This document shows positions 6,666 to 16,482 of a stretch of 64,000 nucleotides of DNA, in pieces (positions within the stretch are counted from its first letter, which is position 1; every line of letters starts with the position of its first letter). Origin of the DNA: Prevotella corporis DSM 18810 = JCM 8529. Its GTDB lineage: Bacteria; Bacteroidota; Bacteroidia; Bacteroidales; Bacteroidaceae. Location: assembly GCF_000430525.1 (NCBI RefSeq), contig NZ_KE387156.1:62001-126000 (forward strand). The letters run 5' to 3'. A program made the translations under genes and the position numbers. Under the pieces are notes generated by a model. That model saw only the letters and a program-made list of their open reading frames with translations. It was not told where the DNA came from and searched no databases.

Positions 6666-9047
6666 TTAGAACTTCAACGTAATGTTACCCATCATGTTGA
6701 AACCGGCAGCAGGGATAAGTCCCAGCTGTGTGTACCTGTTCTCGTTGGGATGACCGTCGGCATCGAGAATCGTACTGTACGCCCAGCCGCTGACCGCATA
6801 GTGTCGGTCGAACAAATTGTAGAGATTCACTCCAAAAATAATATTCTTTATACCGATGTTTTTCTTTGCCAGGTTCAAGTCATAGCTGACGTTGATGTTG
6901 CTCTGGCTAAAGCATGGCAACGAGCGTCCCTCCGTCTCGGTATTGTCGAGATACTGTCGGCTTACGAAATTGGTATGCCATATTGCCTGAAAGCCTTTGT
7001 AGTGGAGGTTAACGAAACCGTTGAGAATCGCCGATGGTGAGAAAGCGAGCGTTGAATGGCTGTAGTGAATCTTGCGGTAAGTGTCTTCCCAGTTCTCACT
7101 TGCCATCTCGTCGAAGTCTTTGATGACATTCTTGCTCAATGCAGCGTTTCCTTCGAGTGTGAGCCATGCGAGCGGACTCCATCCTGCTTCAAACTCCGCA
7201 CCCATACGATAGCTTGAGCGAATGTTGGTGGTGAGGTTCTCGCCAATGTCACTCTGTTCGCCTGTCTGTACAAACTGATTGATATAGTCCATGTAATAGA
7301 GGTTTACCCCAGCATGCCAGTTTCTTCCCGTGAACTGATAGCCTGCTTCTATGTCCATGAGGCGTTCGGGTGAAGGTGCGGCATATTTTCCGTTGTCGGT
7401 GAAGTTGTTTCGCTCCGGCTCGCGGTTGGCATAGGCGATGGAAGCGTAGGTCTTGTGTCCGTTTCGGAAATAACTGATACCAGCTTTCGGATTGACGAAG
7501 TCGTAATGTTCGGCTATATTCAGTTCTTGATTCTTGTAAGTGCCGTTCGCTTTGTAGAATTTGTCGTTGTTGCCGGATGTCTTGTAATCTACGAAGCGAT
7601 ATTGTAGGTCGGCAAACACGCTCCAATAGTCGGCAAAGCGATAGTTTGCCTTGATGAAACCGCTGTAATCGAATTTCTTGGCATCCGAATTATAGTATTT
7701 GTAGTCTATGCCGTTGGGCCGATATTTGGCATCCGCCTCCTCGTTCTCGATGTAGGTGAGGAAGCCGAAGTGGTTGCCTCTGAACTGTTGGAGGTTCAAT
7801 CCGCCAATAACATCCCAGTTCTCGTCCTTGTAATTCAGGTTATAGACTATGCCGTAAGTGTGTTGTGTAAGGCCTTTCTTGCGGACGAAGCTCGATTTCT
7901 TGACGAAGTTTCCGTCGTGATTGTAGAACACCAAGCCGAATTTCTCAAACTTATAGTTGGGGCGAAGCTGTTCGTAGTAGCCGAAACCGTAGGTGTAATG
8001 CAAGGCAACGTTGTGACTCCAGTGTGCCGATGGTTTCCATGCTGCTGACAGAATGTTGTGGTTTTGATAGAAATTGTCAGTTGTCTTGTCCCAATACGAT
8101 CCGTTGCGCATTTTGAAACGTTCGGTCATGTAGTTCCCGTTGGCATCTGTGGCGAACGAGCCGTCAGCGTTGGTTACGATACGCTCGTAGAGCGAATTGT
8201 ATTGTCCCAATCCTTTCTTGTAGAGGTCTTCGTAGGTGGTGATACCTGTTTGCTTTCCCCATGTGCCGTTGAAGAGGCTGAGGTTGTCGCTTCCCATGAC
8301 TACACCGTTCCATGCCTGACCGGTTTTCTCGAAGTTTCCGATGTTCTTATAGCGAATTTGGAAGTTGTTTCCAATCCATGTCAGTCCGCCGTAGTATGAG
8401 CCCGACCGGCCCTGTGTGCCGTGGACGAATCCGTCGGTAGCCGTTTCGTGGTAGGCGCCGTCGAAGATGAGATGATTGAAGAGCAATCCCGTTGAGAAAG
8501 AGGCTCCGGCATTGTAAGTCTTGTATGAGCCGTATGAGCCTGTCAGCTCCAATGAGGGCTTGTATTGCGGTTGGGCAGTTGCCAGCGATATGGCGCCACC
8601 GAAAGCACCGTCGCCGTTGGTCGAAGTTCCGATACCGCGCTGAATCTGTACGCTTCCCAAGAGTGCAGCGTATGAGTTCATATTTGCCCAGAACACCGTC
8701 TGGTCCTCTGGAGAGTTCAGCGCCACTCCGTCAAGTGTAATATTGATGCGGCTTCCCGCTGCGCCACGTATGCGCATGGCCGAAGTTCCCGTTCCCAATC
8801 CGTTTTCGCCCCATGCCAGAATGCCTGGGGTTTGTGAGAACAGAAAAGGCAGTTCGCGCCCGTTCTTTGAAAAACTCTCTAACTCGGATTTTTTGATGTT
8901 GGCCACGGCATAAGGAGCGTTTTTCTGCGCACGCACACCTACTACCGTAACTTCTTGCAATTCCTGATTGGCTAAAGTATCAACATTTTGTGCTTTAAGT
9001 CCAGCTGCACTTGCCAATGCAACTGCCAACAAAACAACTTTTTTCAT
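6666..9047 (-). CDS. TonB-dependent outer-membrane receptor, probably for thiamine
   Basis: A 793-residue outer-membrane receptor that takes up a ligand using TonB energy. A signal peptide (~1-19) is followed directly by a TonB-box-like LQEVTVVG, the plug domain (PFLFSQTPGILAWGENGLG, then MRIRGAAGSRINITLDGV) and a beta-barrel ending in phenylalanine. The N-terminal carboxypeptidase-like domain common in Bacteroidota SusC receptors is absent, as expected for vitamin and metal receptors. The start codon is 22 nt after the TPP riboswitch, and a permease plus thiamine pyrophosphokinase follow. Thiamine or a thiamine phosphate as ligand is an inference from the riboswitch. Confidence 0.9.
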   Translation of the reverse strand: MKKVVLLAVALASAAGLKAQNVDTLANQELQEVTVVGVRAQKNAPYAVANIKKSELESFSKNGRELPFLFSQTPGILAWGENGLGTGTSAMRIRGAAGSRINITLDGVALNSPEDQTVFWANMNSYAALLGSVQIQRGIGTSTNGDGAFGGAISLATAQPQYKPSLELTGSYGSYKTYNAGASFSTGLLFNHLIFDGAYHETATDGFVHGTQGRSGSYYGGLTWIGNNFQIRYKNIGNFEKTGQAWNGVVMGSDNLSLFNGTWGKQTGITTYEDLYKKGLGQYNSLYERIVTNADGSFATDANGNYMTERFKMRNGSYWDKTTDNFYQNHNILSAAWKPSAHWSHNVALHYTYGFGYYEQLRPNYKFEKFGLVFYNHDGNFVKKSSFVRKKGLTQHTYGIVYNLNYKDENWDVIGGLNLQQFRGNHFGFLTYIENEEADAKYRPNGIDYKYYNSDAKKFDYSGFIKANYRFADYWSVFADLQYRFVDYKTSGNNDKFYKANGTYKNQELNIAEHYDFVNPKAGISYFRNGHKTYASIAYANREPERNNFTDNGKYAAPSPERLMDIEAGYQFTGRNWHAGVNLYYMDYINQFVQTGEQSDIGENLTTNIRSSYRMGAEFEAGWSPLAWLTLEGNAALSKNVIKDFDEMASENWEDTYRKIHYSHSTLAFSPSAILNGFVNLHYKGFQAIWHTNFVSRQYLDNTETEGRSLPCFSQSNINVSYDLNLAKKNIGIKNIIFGVNLYNLFDRHYAVSGWAYSTILDADGHPNENRYTQLGLIPAAGFNMMGNITLKF

Positions 9048-9069
9048 GTTTTTGCAGTTAATAAATATA

Positions 9070-9160
9070 ACGTAAGGGGATTTTTCCTACGACAGCATTA
9101 TCTGTATCAGGTTCATGGGTATATTCTCAGCCACACCCAACAAGGTGGGCACCCCCTTAG
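9070..9160 (-). promoter_or_regulatory. TPP riboswitch (THI element)
   Basis: Read on the minus strand this has the conserved TPP-aptamer segments in order: GGGGTGCC at the 5' end, GGCTGAGA, ACCC, GAACCTGAT and TAATGC. The closing P1 stem pairs CTAAGGGG (about 9155-9162) with CCCCTTA (about 9073-9079). The receptor ATG is 22 nt downstream, so control is probably through translation initiation or a nearby stem; no separate terminator hairpin is visible. It should repress the receptor-permease-kinase operon when TPP is high. Confidence 0.95.
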
Positions 9161-9181
9161 TTTTCATTTTGAAAACCACTG

Positions 9182-9213
9182 CAAAAGTACAACTTTCTCT
9201 TTAAACTGCCAAA
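9182..9213 (-). promoter_or_regulatory. Complete Bacteroidota promoter for the thiamine operon
   Basis: On the minus strand TTTG (9210-9213) is separated by exactly 20 nt from TACTTTTG (9182-9189). Transcription would start near 9174, just before the riboswitch. Confidence 0.85.
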
Positions 9214-9661
9214 AAATAGTGAAAATTCTGTAATTATTATAGACTTTTGCATGACTCCATTTATAGATACGTCGTCACTAATCATTTCTCGTTGTTCGGT
9301 TCTTAGCGCTCCCCAGAAAATCTCCGTTATGCGATTGCTTAGCTTTCGTATTGTGAAACCTCACCTTTTGTTTTGCAATAGCTTAGCTTTTGTTTTGTCA
9401 AAGCTTAGCTCTTACTTGCGAATGGTTTACAAAATGAGACTAATATTTAATTCCAAATAAGTTGTTCGACTGCAAGTTCGCAACACTGTAACAACAATAT
9501 AGCTTTCCGACTGATTTTAGGCTTGCAAGCATTTTCTCTGCGGTATTTTGCCTAGTTTACAGCATCTTCGACAGAACGACAATCAATCAGCTCAGATTCA
9601 CATAACCGAGTTTGGATTTAATTTATCAATTTGCCTGTGATGATATCAAAATCAAAACGAC
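9214..9661. repeat. Intergenic region with modular degenerate repeats
   Basis: No gene. Between ~9325 and 9440 the word GCTTAGCT recurs three times, each followed by TTCG, TTTG or CTTA and separated by CACCTTTTG and TTTTGCAATAG blocks, ending at GGTTTACAAAATGAG. The same kinds of words occur in the intergenic regions near 19.9, 27.7, 30.9 and 45.6 kb. The rest (9460-9661) shows nothing recognisable. Confidence 0.5.
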
Positions 9662-9701
9662 AAGGCAACGTAGGTACTGAAAACAGTTCCTGCGTTGCCT
9701 T
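9662..9701 (-). terminator. Terminator of the fumarase gene
   Basis: An 18-bp stem (AAGGCAACGTAGG.ACTG with CAGT.CCTGCGTTGCCTT) has one wobble and one mismatch around an AAAA loop. On the minus strand a T-rich tail (GTCGTTTTGATTTT) follows, about 95 nt after the fumarase stop. Confidence 0.85.
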
Positions 9702-9797
9702 ATCATTTATCGTTATTCGTCTTTGGGTGAGCAGCGGAGTGTAAGCGTTTGGCTTAGCTCTCTCACGCTTCTCAACTTCCTTCACTCCTAACGAATA

Positions 9798-11441
9798 CTA
9801 TTTCTTTGGACAACCCGTCCAAGGCTTCAGCTGCTTGAAGAAGTCGTTGCCCTTGTCGTCAACGAGAATGAAGGCTGGGAAGTCCTCCACATCAATTTTC
9901 CAAACGGCTTCCATACCGAGTTCAGGGTATTCCACGCACTCGATGCTCTTGATGCTGCTCTGTGAAAGAACGGCCGCAACACCTCCGATAGTTCCGAGAT
10001 AGAACCCTCCATGCTTCTTGCACGCTTCTGTAACGATATCAGTGCGGTTTCCCTTGGCAATCATGACAAGTGACCCGCCATGTGCTTGGAACTCCTCTAC
10101 ATATGGGTCCATGCGGTTGGCAGTTGTTGGACCCATAGAGCCGCAAGGCAATCCGTTTGGTGTTTTGGCTGGCCCAGCATACAGCACAGGATAATCCTTG
10201 AAATAACTTGGCAGATCTTCGCCTGCGTCCAGTCGGGCCTTAAGTTTTGCGTGAGCAATGTCGCGTGCCACGATAATCGTACCCTTGAGGTTGACGCGTG
10301 TGGAAACGGGGTATTTTGTGAGCTCAGCCCTAACGGCATTAATTCCCTTGTTGAGGTCAATCTCCACACCCTTAGCCCCTTCGCCTGGTTTGCGGTATTC
10401 CTCTGGAATGAGTTCGCCCGGTGTGGTGTCCATCTTTTCCAACCATATACCGTCCTTGTTGATCTTACCCTTGATGTTTCGATCGGCAGAGCATGAGACG
10501 CCCATACCTATAGGGCAGCTTGCACCGTGGCGTGGCAGGCGAATGATGCGGATGTCGTGAGCTAAATACTTTCCACCGAACTGTGCTCCGAGTCCTATCT
10601 TCTGCGCTTCCTTCAATATCTTCTCTTCCAAGTCGGTATCGCGGAAAGCACGTCCCGTTTCGTCACCAGTGGTTGGGAGATTGTCGTAGTACTTGATGCT
10701 GCCAAGTTTCACCGTAAGTAGGTTTTTCTCTGCTGACGTACCGCCGATTACGAAGCAGATATGGTATGGAGGGCAGGCTGCTGTTCCGAGACTCTTCATC
10801 TTTTCAACAAGGAAGGGGACGAGTGTACCCTCGTTCTGGATGGTAGCCTTTGTCATTGGGTAGAAATAGGTCTTGTTAGCAGAACCACCCCCCTTGGCCA
10901 CCATGATAAACTTGTATTCAGCTCCTTCTGTTGCCTCGATGTCAATCTGTGCTGGAAGATTGCACTTGGTGTTCACCTCGTCGTACATGTTTAGTGGCGC
11001 ATTCTGCGAATAGCGGAGGTTCTCCTGTGTGAATGTGTTGAAAACACCACGGGCGAGGGCTTCCTCATCTTCGAATCCTGTCCACACCTGTTGCCCTTTC
11101 TCGCCGTGGATGATGGCTGTTCCGGTGTCTTGGCAGAAAGGAAGCACTCCCTTTGCGGCAGTTTCCGCATTACGGAGGAATTGCAAGGCGACATACTTGT
11201 CGTTTTCCGATGCGTCGTCGTCTTTCAGAATCTTGGCAACCTGCTCGTTATGGGCCCTACGTAGCAAAAACTCACAATCGTGGAATGCCTGCTGAGACAA
11301 TAATGTAAGTGCCTCAGGGGTTACTTTAACAATCTCTTTTCCTTCGAAATTACCTACGGAGACACCTTCCTTGGATAGAAGGCGGTATTCCGTGTCATCC
11401 TTGCCCAACTGGAACATAGGGGCATATTTGAAATCCGTCAT
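9798..11441 (-). CDS. Fumarate hydratase, class I (4Fe-4S)
   Basis: Interconverts fumarate and malate; in Bacteroidota it works in the reductive branch leading to succinate. At 547 residues it has the fused alpha+beta architecture of the FumA/FumB type. Three cysteines for the oxygen-labile 4Fe-4S cluster are seen in PFCQDTGTA (~105), [10 protein letters not shown] (~220) and GASCPIGMG (~310). The C-terminal beta part contains GPTTANRMD and the LGTIGG stretch. It is monocistronic by appearance: a hairpin with a T-tail lies immediately upstream and a strong terminator downstream. No clear TAnnTTTG box was found upstream. Confidence 0.95.
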   Translation of the reverse strand: MTDFKYAPMFQLGKDDTEYRLLSKEGVSVGNFEGKEIVKVTPEALTLLSQQAFHDCEFLLRRAHNEQVAKILKDDDASENDKYVALQFLRNAETAAKGVLPFCQDTGTAIIHGEKGQQVWTGFEDEEALARGVFNTFTQENLRYSQNAPLNMYDEVNTKCNLPAQIDIEATEGAEYKFIMVAKGGGSANKTYFYPMTKATIQNEGTLVPFLVEKMKSLGTAACPPYHICFVIGGTSAEKNLLTVKLGSIKYYDNLPTTGDETGRAFRDTDLEEKILKEAQKIGLGAQFGGKYLAHDIRIIRLPRHGASCPIGMGVSCSADRNIKGKINKDGIWLEKMDTTPGELIPEEYRKPGEGAKGVEIDLNKGINAVRAELTKYPVSTRVNLKGTIIVARDIAHAKLKARLDAGEDLPSYFKDYPVLYAGPAKTPNGLPCGSMGPTTANRMDPYVEEFQAHGGSLVMIAKGNRTDIVTEACKKHGGFYLGTIGGVAAVLSQSSIKSIECVEYPELGMEAVWKIDVEDFPAFILVDDKGNDFFKQLKPWTGCPKK

Positions 11442-11452
11442 ATAGAAAAATA

Positions 11453-11505
11453 CCTAATACCAACTCTGTTCAGAAATAATTTCGTCACAGGGTCATGGTA
11501 TTAGG
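11453..11505 (-). terminator. Hairpin with T-tail between the M16 peptidase and fumarase genes
   Basis: CCTAATACCA (11453-11462) and TGGTATTAGG (11496-11505) are perfectly complementary, with an inner ACTCTGT/ACAGGGT extension. On the minus strand the stem is followed by TATTTTTC. It can terminate the M16 transcript but ends only 12 nt before the fumarase ATG, so it also sits where a fumarase leader would be. Confidence 0.7.
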
Positions 11506-11605
11506 ATTTTATTAATTATTAAGTAATGTTTTTGTTCTCTTTGTTGCCATTGCCGATTCAGAATGGTTTGATTTGTCAGACTTTCAGAGTCGGCAACCTT
11601 ATAGC

Positions 11606-14524
11606 TTAGTAACCGAATATCTCCTCAGTCGTCACGCGTCTGATTGGCGCAATTTTCTCCAACGACTTGATATCGAGTTCCTTCTCATTACCAAGAATGA
11701 GATACTTGAATGTTTTGTTGGCCATGTTAGCCTTCTCAAAATTGATGATGTCTTGGAGCTGAATCTTAGGAAGTTCATTGTAGATTTTCTCGCTCAAACT
11801 ATAGTCGAGCCCCATCTTCTTTGCAGCCATGTAGGATGAGAGGATGGCAAACTTTGTCGTACGAGAAGAGGCAAGGCTCTTTGTGAGGCTTTGCTTGGCC
11901 AAGTCGAAATTGGCCTGACGAACTGGAACGTTGTTCATCAGTTCGTTGAACTGTGCGATACAATCCATCATCTTGTCGTTCTGGGTGATGATGTAAGTGA
12001 AGAAACTTTCCTTGTCGCCGATTCTGTTAGGCATGCGATAGCGTGCATTTGCAGAATAGGCTAATGCTCTTGCTTCACGCATCTCTTGGAAGACAATGGC
12101 ATTCATGCCCCCACCGAAATATTCGTTGAAGAGTGAAATCTTTGCAGCTTCATCGGCAGACCATTCCTTGTTTTCATTGTGGAACTGTACGAGATAGATG
12201 TTCTTTGCGTTGTAGGGTGCAATGAGTATTTCATTCTTAGGGGTAGTTTGCATTGTATAGCGTTTGCCCACTGGGATTGGTGTGAACTTCTTTGGAGTCT
12301 TAATGGTCTTTGTTATCAATTTGTCGAGCTCGTTCAATGTTGAAGGACCGTAGTAGAGCACTGTCTGCTTGTAGTTTTTCAGGTTCTTCAACGAATTGAG
12401 AAGCTTCTGTGGATCCATGTTCTTCAACTGTTCCTCGCTGAGGATGTTGCGGGTTGCATTGTACGGACCGTACATGCCGTAGTCGAACAGGGCGCTGAAG
12501 TTCTCGTCTTGATTAGCCTTATTGTCCTTGCGGTTCTTGATCATCAATTCTACTGCCTTGTTGTAGGCTTCTTTGTCAACCTTTGCGTTTTCAACAAAAT
12601 TGTAGAGGAGAGACAAGGCTTGTGGAAGATTCTCATTCAAACCGCTCATTATCAAGTAGGTCTCATCCTTGCTCTGACCGAATGAATAATCGCAAGCGAG
12701 CTTATAAAATTCCTGCTTGATTTGTTCGTTGGTCATCTTGTCCGTTCCGAGATAATCAAGGTACATTGCGGCATAACCAGGGAGAAGGTCGCTTTCTACG
12801 CCAAAAGGAATCTCAAAATAAAGTGTGAAGAGATCATCCTGTGTGTTCTGCTTGTAAAGAACTGGCCATCCATTCTTTGTGGTAGCTTTTGTCAGATCTT
12901 TGTTGAAGTCAATAAAAGAAGGCTGGATCGGTGCTACCTTGTGGTTGACAATCTCTTCCAAGAATGCAGAGCGCTTGTCATTATTGGTTGGTATAGGGGT
13001 AATTTTTGGTTTGTCAACCTTCTGTATCGTTGTGTCAGTTCCCTGAACCTTGTAGATTGCTGCATAGCCGTTGTCGAAGAAACGATTGGCAAAGCTGACG
13101 ATGTCCGCCTTTGAGATTTTTGAAATACGATCAAGTTTGCCAGTTACTTGTTTCCAATCAACATCGTTGATAAAGGCATCTACGAATGATTTTGCCCTGA
13201 ATTGGTTTTTATCGAGGCTCTTATAGTATCTGCGTTTGTAGTTGTTGATAACAGAGGGCAATAGGTCGTCGGAGAATTCACCTTTCTTGAGTTTGTCAAT
13301 CTCGCTCAGCAGCAAGTCGCGGACTTCCTGTAAAGTTTGCCCTTTCTTGGGCATACCCAAAGCAATGAACATTGAATAGTCATGAAGGTCTTCAAAGCCT
13401 GCACCTGCAGACTGGACTTTCATCTTCTGATTGAGGTTCAAGTCGTAAAGACCAGCACGACCATTGCTAAGCAAATCGCTGATAATGCTTAAGGTGTCGC
13501 TCTGCAAACTGTTGCCCTTCTTAGCTCTCCAACCAAGATAAAGCATCTCGGCCTCTTGACCGATGATTGTTGTATCGACAGGAGCTGTGAACTTAGGTTG
13601 TGGTCCGTACTGTGGAGCGCTGAGGTTTTCGTCCTTTTTCCAATTGCCGAAGTATTTCTCAATTGTTGCAACGGTCTGGTCTGGGTCAAGATCGCCAGAG
13701 AGACAGATTGCCACATTATTAGGCACGTAATAGCGTTTGTAATACTTCATGATATTGGTGATTGAAGGATTCTTCAGGTGATCACCTCTACCGATGGTCG
13801 TCTGTGTGCCATAAGGGTGGTTGGGAAAGAGTTTGGCCATTAAACCTGTAAAGAGCTTACGGCTGTCGCTTGTCAATCCCATGTTGTATTCTTCGTAAAC
13901 AGCTTCCAACTCTGTGTGGAATCCACGGACTACTAAGTTTTGGAAACGGTCGCCCTGAACCTTAGCCCAAGATTCCATTTCATTGCTTGGAATGTTCTCC
14001 ACATAACAAGTTACATCATTTGACGTGTAAGCATTGGTTCCCTGGCTGCCAATGGCCGCCATGAGCTTGTCATACTCATTGGGAATGTTGTATTTTGCTG
14101 CCAGTTGTGAGACAGAGTCAATCTTTGCATACCAAATCTTGCGCTTGGCGGGATCGGTTATGTGGCGGTATTCCTCGTAAAGATTCTCAATCTGTTTGAG
14201 ATAAGGACGTTCTGCCTCCATGTTGGATGTTCCGAACTTTTCCGTTCCCTTGAACATGATATGCTCAAGGTAGTGAGCCAGACCCGTTGTTTCAGCTGGG
14301 TCGTTACGGCTACCCGTACGAACGGCAATGTAAGTTTGGATACGTGGTTTCTCTTTGTTTACGCTCAGGTAAATCTTAAGACCATTTTTTAGTGTGTAGA
14401 TGCGTGTCTTCATTGGATCGTTTGGCACGCTCTCGTAGGAGTAAGACTGTGCTCTCACCCCCACTACGCTGAGTAGAAGGAGCAAGGCCACTCCACATTT
14501 TCCTAAAGATAGGTTTTTCAACAT
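11606..14524 (-). CDS. M16 family zinc metallopeptidase (two-domain, secreted)
   Basis: Pitrilysin/insulysin-like protease of 972 residues with a signal peptide (~1-25), so probably periplasmic. The inverted zinc motif HYLEH is at residues 84-88 (HxxEH) and a distal glutamate stretch AVYEEYNMG at ~208-216. The N-terminal half holds the active M16 domain and M16_C; the second half (~550-950) repeats the fold without the motif, as in the paired inactive domain of this family. The gene lies 74 bp after a DUF4954 gene on the same strand, with no clear promoter between, and ends before the hairpin at 11453. Confidence 0.92.
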   Translation of the reverse strand: MLKNLSLGKCGVALLLLLSVVGVRAQSYSYESVPNDPMKTRIYTLKNGLKIYLSVNKEKPRIQTYIAVRTGSRNDPAETTGLAHYLEHIMFKGTEKFGTSNMEAERPYLKQIENLYEEYRHITDPAKRKIWYAKIDSVSQLAAKYNIPNEYDKLMAAIGSQGTNAYTSNDVTCYVENIPSNEMESWAKVQGDRFQNLVVRGFHTELEAVYEEYNMGLTSDSRKLFTGLMAKLFPNHPYGTQTTIGRGDHLKNPSITNIMKYYKRYYVPNNVAICLSGDLDPDQTVATIEKYFGNWKKDENLSAPQYGPQPKFTAPVDTTIIGQEAEMLYLGWRAKKGNSLQSDTLSIISDLLSNGRAGLYDLNLNQKMKVQSAGAGFEDLHDYSMFIALGMPKKGQTLQEVRDLLLSEIDKLKKGEFSDDLLPSVINNYKRRYYKSLDKNQFRAKSFVDAFINDVDWKQVTGKLDRISKISKADIVSFANRFFDNGYAAIYKVQGTDTTIQKVDKPKITPIPTNNDKRSAFLEEIVNHKVAPIQPSFIDFNKDLTKATTKNGWPVLYKQNTQDDLFTLYFEIPFGVESDLLPGYAAMYLDYLGTDKMTNEQIKQEFYKLACDYSFGQSKDETYLIMSGLNENLPQALSLLYNFVENAKVDKEAYNKAVELMIKNRKDNKANQDENFSALFDYGMYGPYNATRNILSEEQLKNMDPQKLLNSLKNLKNYKQTVLYYGPSTLNELDKLITKTIKTPKKFTPIPVGKRYTMQTTPKNEILIAPYNAKNIYLVQFHNENKEWSADEAAKISLFNEYFGGGMNAIVFQEMREARALAYSANARYRMPNRIGDKESFFTYIITQNDKMMDCIAQFNELMNNVPVRQANFDLAKQSLTKSLASSRTTKFAILSSYMAAKKMGLDYSLSEKIYNELPKIQLQDIINFEKANMANKTFKYLILGNEKELDIKSLEKIAPIRRVTTEEIFGY

Positions 14525-14598
14525 AATATTATATTTAGTATTAAACTTTGCTCAATGCATCCACATGATTTGAAATGTTTTGATGTGGGTTGAGACAT

Positions 14599-16452
14599 TT
14601 ATTCTTCAAAATCTATTTCGTGGTCGAGGTTGTTCACAAAGGCTGTGAATACCCCTTCCTCAACATCGCCCATGGCGTATTCTTTTTCAGCATCCTTGCG
14701 GATTTCTGCAATCCATGCACGGCGAGCCTCTATATAGTCTCTCTTGATACGGGCATCGTCCTCTTCCGTAATCTCCTTGATTCCATAGTAATCAAGTATC
14801 AAACGATAAGTCCAAGCCCACTGATATTTGCGATAGTTGTCGTTAATGACTGTGAAACGGTCGATGACATCTTGTATTGTTTCAATTTCTCCGTTCTTGA
14901 TATCCTCAATCAGTCTCTGTTCCTCGGACTCTGGAAGAAGGAGTCCTGAGAGATCATTCCATTTTCCAAGTCCAACCTGTGTTTCTGGTTTACCGAAAAA
15001 TCCCCATTTGTGCGCTCGCTTCAATACGGCACCCATGTAAATTTTCAAGGCTATATCGTAAAATTTTATTCCTTTGTGGAGGCTGGAGGCATTGATGACA
15101 TACTCATGATAAATATAAGAGGAAACATTCTCTCCACTTGCCTGAAGCAGATTCTCAAGTATTTTCTTGCCACGGATAATCTCTCCGACTGAGAATGGCG
15201 ATAGCCAGTCGAAGTTGACGATGCTTTTCTGTGACTCCTGCGGACGCATGTCGCGCTTGGGCCACTTCCGGATGTCACGGTAGAGCCCTACTGTGGTGAT
15301 GTTTCGTCCTGGAACGAGGAACATTGTGTCGCCACTTGCTATCAGATAGGAGAATGGAAGTGCTTGTGTGTTGGGGTGGTGCATCAACTTTCCGAAACAA
15401 ACAGAGAACGTTCCTATTGTGGCGGGCATCAGGATGTAACCGCCACTGGCTGTTTTGGAACCTCTTTCAAGTGTTCCCCAGTGCATAGGCCCCATCTTGT
15501 AAGCGTGGTTGGAGAAGTTTGTGCCAGAGCCTGCATTGTAGAACGAGAACATTCCGCCGATGATGAGCGAACTCTTGTGGTGTGAAGCACAGAATGGGCC
15601 GCAGAAAGCAGCACATGCCTCACCATTGGCCATAAACGAATTGGCGAAAAATACGCTCTGTGAGGCTGTGAAACCATTTGAAATCTGACAGGCTTCGCCT
15701 ACGAAACAGTCTTGCATCTTCACACTGTTGATGATACTTGATCCGTCGCTGATGATGGAATTTTCGCAAATGACCCCCGTCCCGATATATACACTGGCAT
15801 GCTCGGAGCTGAGAATTGTACAGTCACTTAGTCTGCTTGCGCCTGATATCTCACAATCATCCTGAATGACTGTGTTTGTAATTTCCTTGGTGTTTACAAT
15901 CTTTACGTTGTTTCCGATGGTACCTCTGTCGGGATTTGTGCGTGTCAACTCTTCCGAAATCAGTCTGCGAATGGCATTCTTGAGATCTTTGTCCTTAAAA
16001 TGCTTGACCATGAAGGCCGCAAACTGGCTATTGAGATCGTGAAAGAGAATGATGTTTCCGTCACCTACTTCATTGAGCACGGCAATAATGTTGCCCTCTC
16101 CATAGGTTGCCCCCTCTGTTGTTTCCATTACGGAAATATTGGTGATGATGCAGTCATCGCCGATTGTATAGTTATTGATGTAATTCCCAACTTTTTCAAT
16201 CAGACAATTGTTGCCTACCGAAACATTTCTCAGGGTTGCATCGTTGATTCCTGAATGTTTGACGAAATCTTTTGTTACCTCAACATTCTTTTCGAATCTG
16301 CCAAGGCGAATGTCTCCATAGAACATCACCCGGTGGAAAAATTTAGGTTGAAAGCCTTCCTCCACTACTTCAACGCGTGCCCAGTCCTCGGCCCAGCAAT
16401 TGTTATTCTCGAAGATCTGTATTTCGTATTCTGTTAATGGTCTGTATGTCAT
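14599..16452 (-). CDS. DUF4954 family protein (left-handed beta-helix)
   Basis: A 617-residue protein that I recognise as DUF4954, widespread in Bacteroidota and spirochaetes. The middle (~70-330) is built of short hexapeptide-like repeats (NTVIQDDCEISGASRLSDC, then CENSIISDGSSI) as in left-handed beta-helix acyltransferases and sugar nucleotidyltransferases. The C-terminal third is helical and charged. No signal peptide, so cytoplasmic. A role in sugar-nucleotide or acyl transfer is only suggested by the fold; no substrate can be assigned. It follows hflX by 30 bp and may be in its operon. Confidence 0.8.
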   Translation of the reverse strand: MTYRPLTEYEIQIFENNNCWAEDWARVEVVEEGFQPKFFHRVMFYGDIRLGRFEKNVEVTKDFVKHSGINDATLRNVSVGNNCLIEKVGNYINNYTIGDDCIITNISVMETTEGATYGEGNIIAVLNEVGDGNIILFHDLNSQFAAFMVKHFKDKDLKNAIRRLISEELTRTNPDRGTIGNNVKIVNTKEITNTVIQDDCEISGASRLSDCTILSSEHASVYIGTGVICENSIISDGSSIINSVKMQDCFVGEACQISNGFTASQSVFFANSFMANGEACAAFCGPFCASHHKSSLIIGGMFSFYNAGSGTNFSNHAYKMGPMHWGTLERGSKTASGGYILMPATIGTFSVCFGKLMHHPNTQALPFSYLIASGDTMFLVPGRNITTVGLYRDIRKWPKRDMRPQESQKSIVNFDWLSPFSVGEIIRGKKILENLLQASGENVSSYIYHEYVINASSLHKGIKFYDIALKIYMGAVLKRAHKWGFFGKPETQVGLGKWNDLSGLLLPESEEQRLIEDIKNGEIETIQDVIDRFTVINDNYRKYQWAWTYRLILDYYGIKEITEEDDARIKRDYIEARRAWIAEIRKDAEKEYAMGDVEEGVFTAFVNNLDHEIDFEE

Positions 16453-16482
16453 AAAATGAAATTATCTGATTTGTTTTGATTC

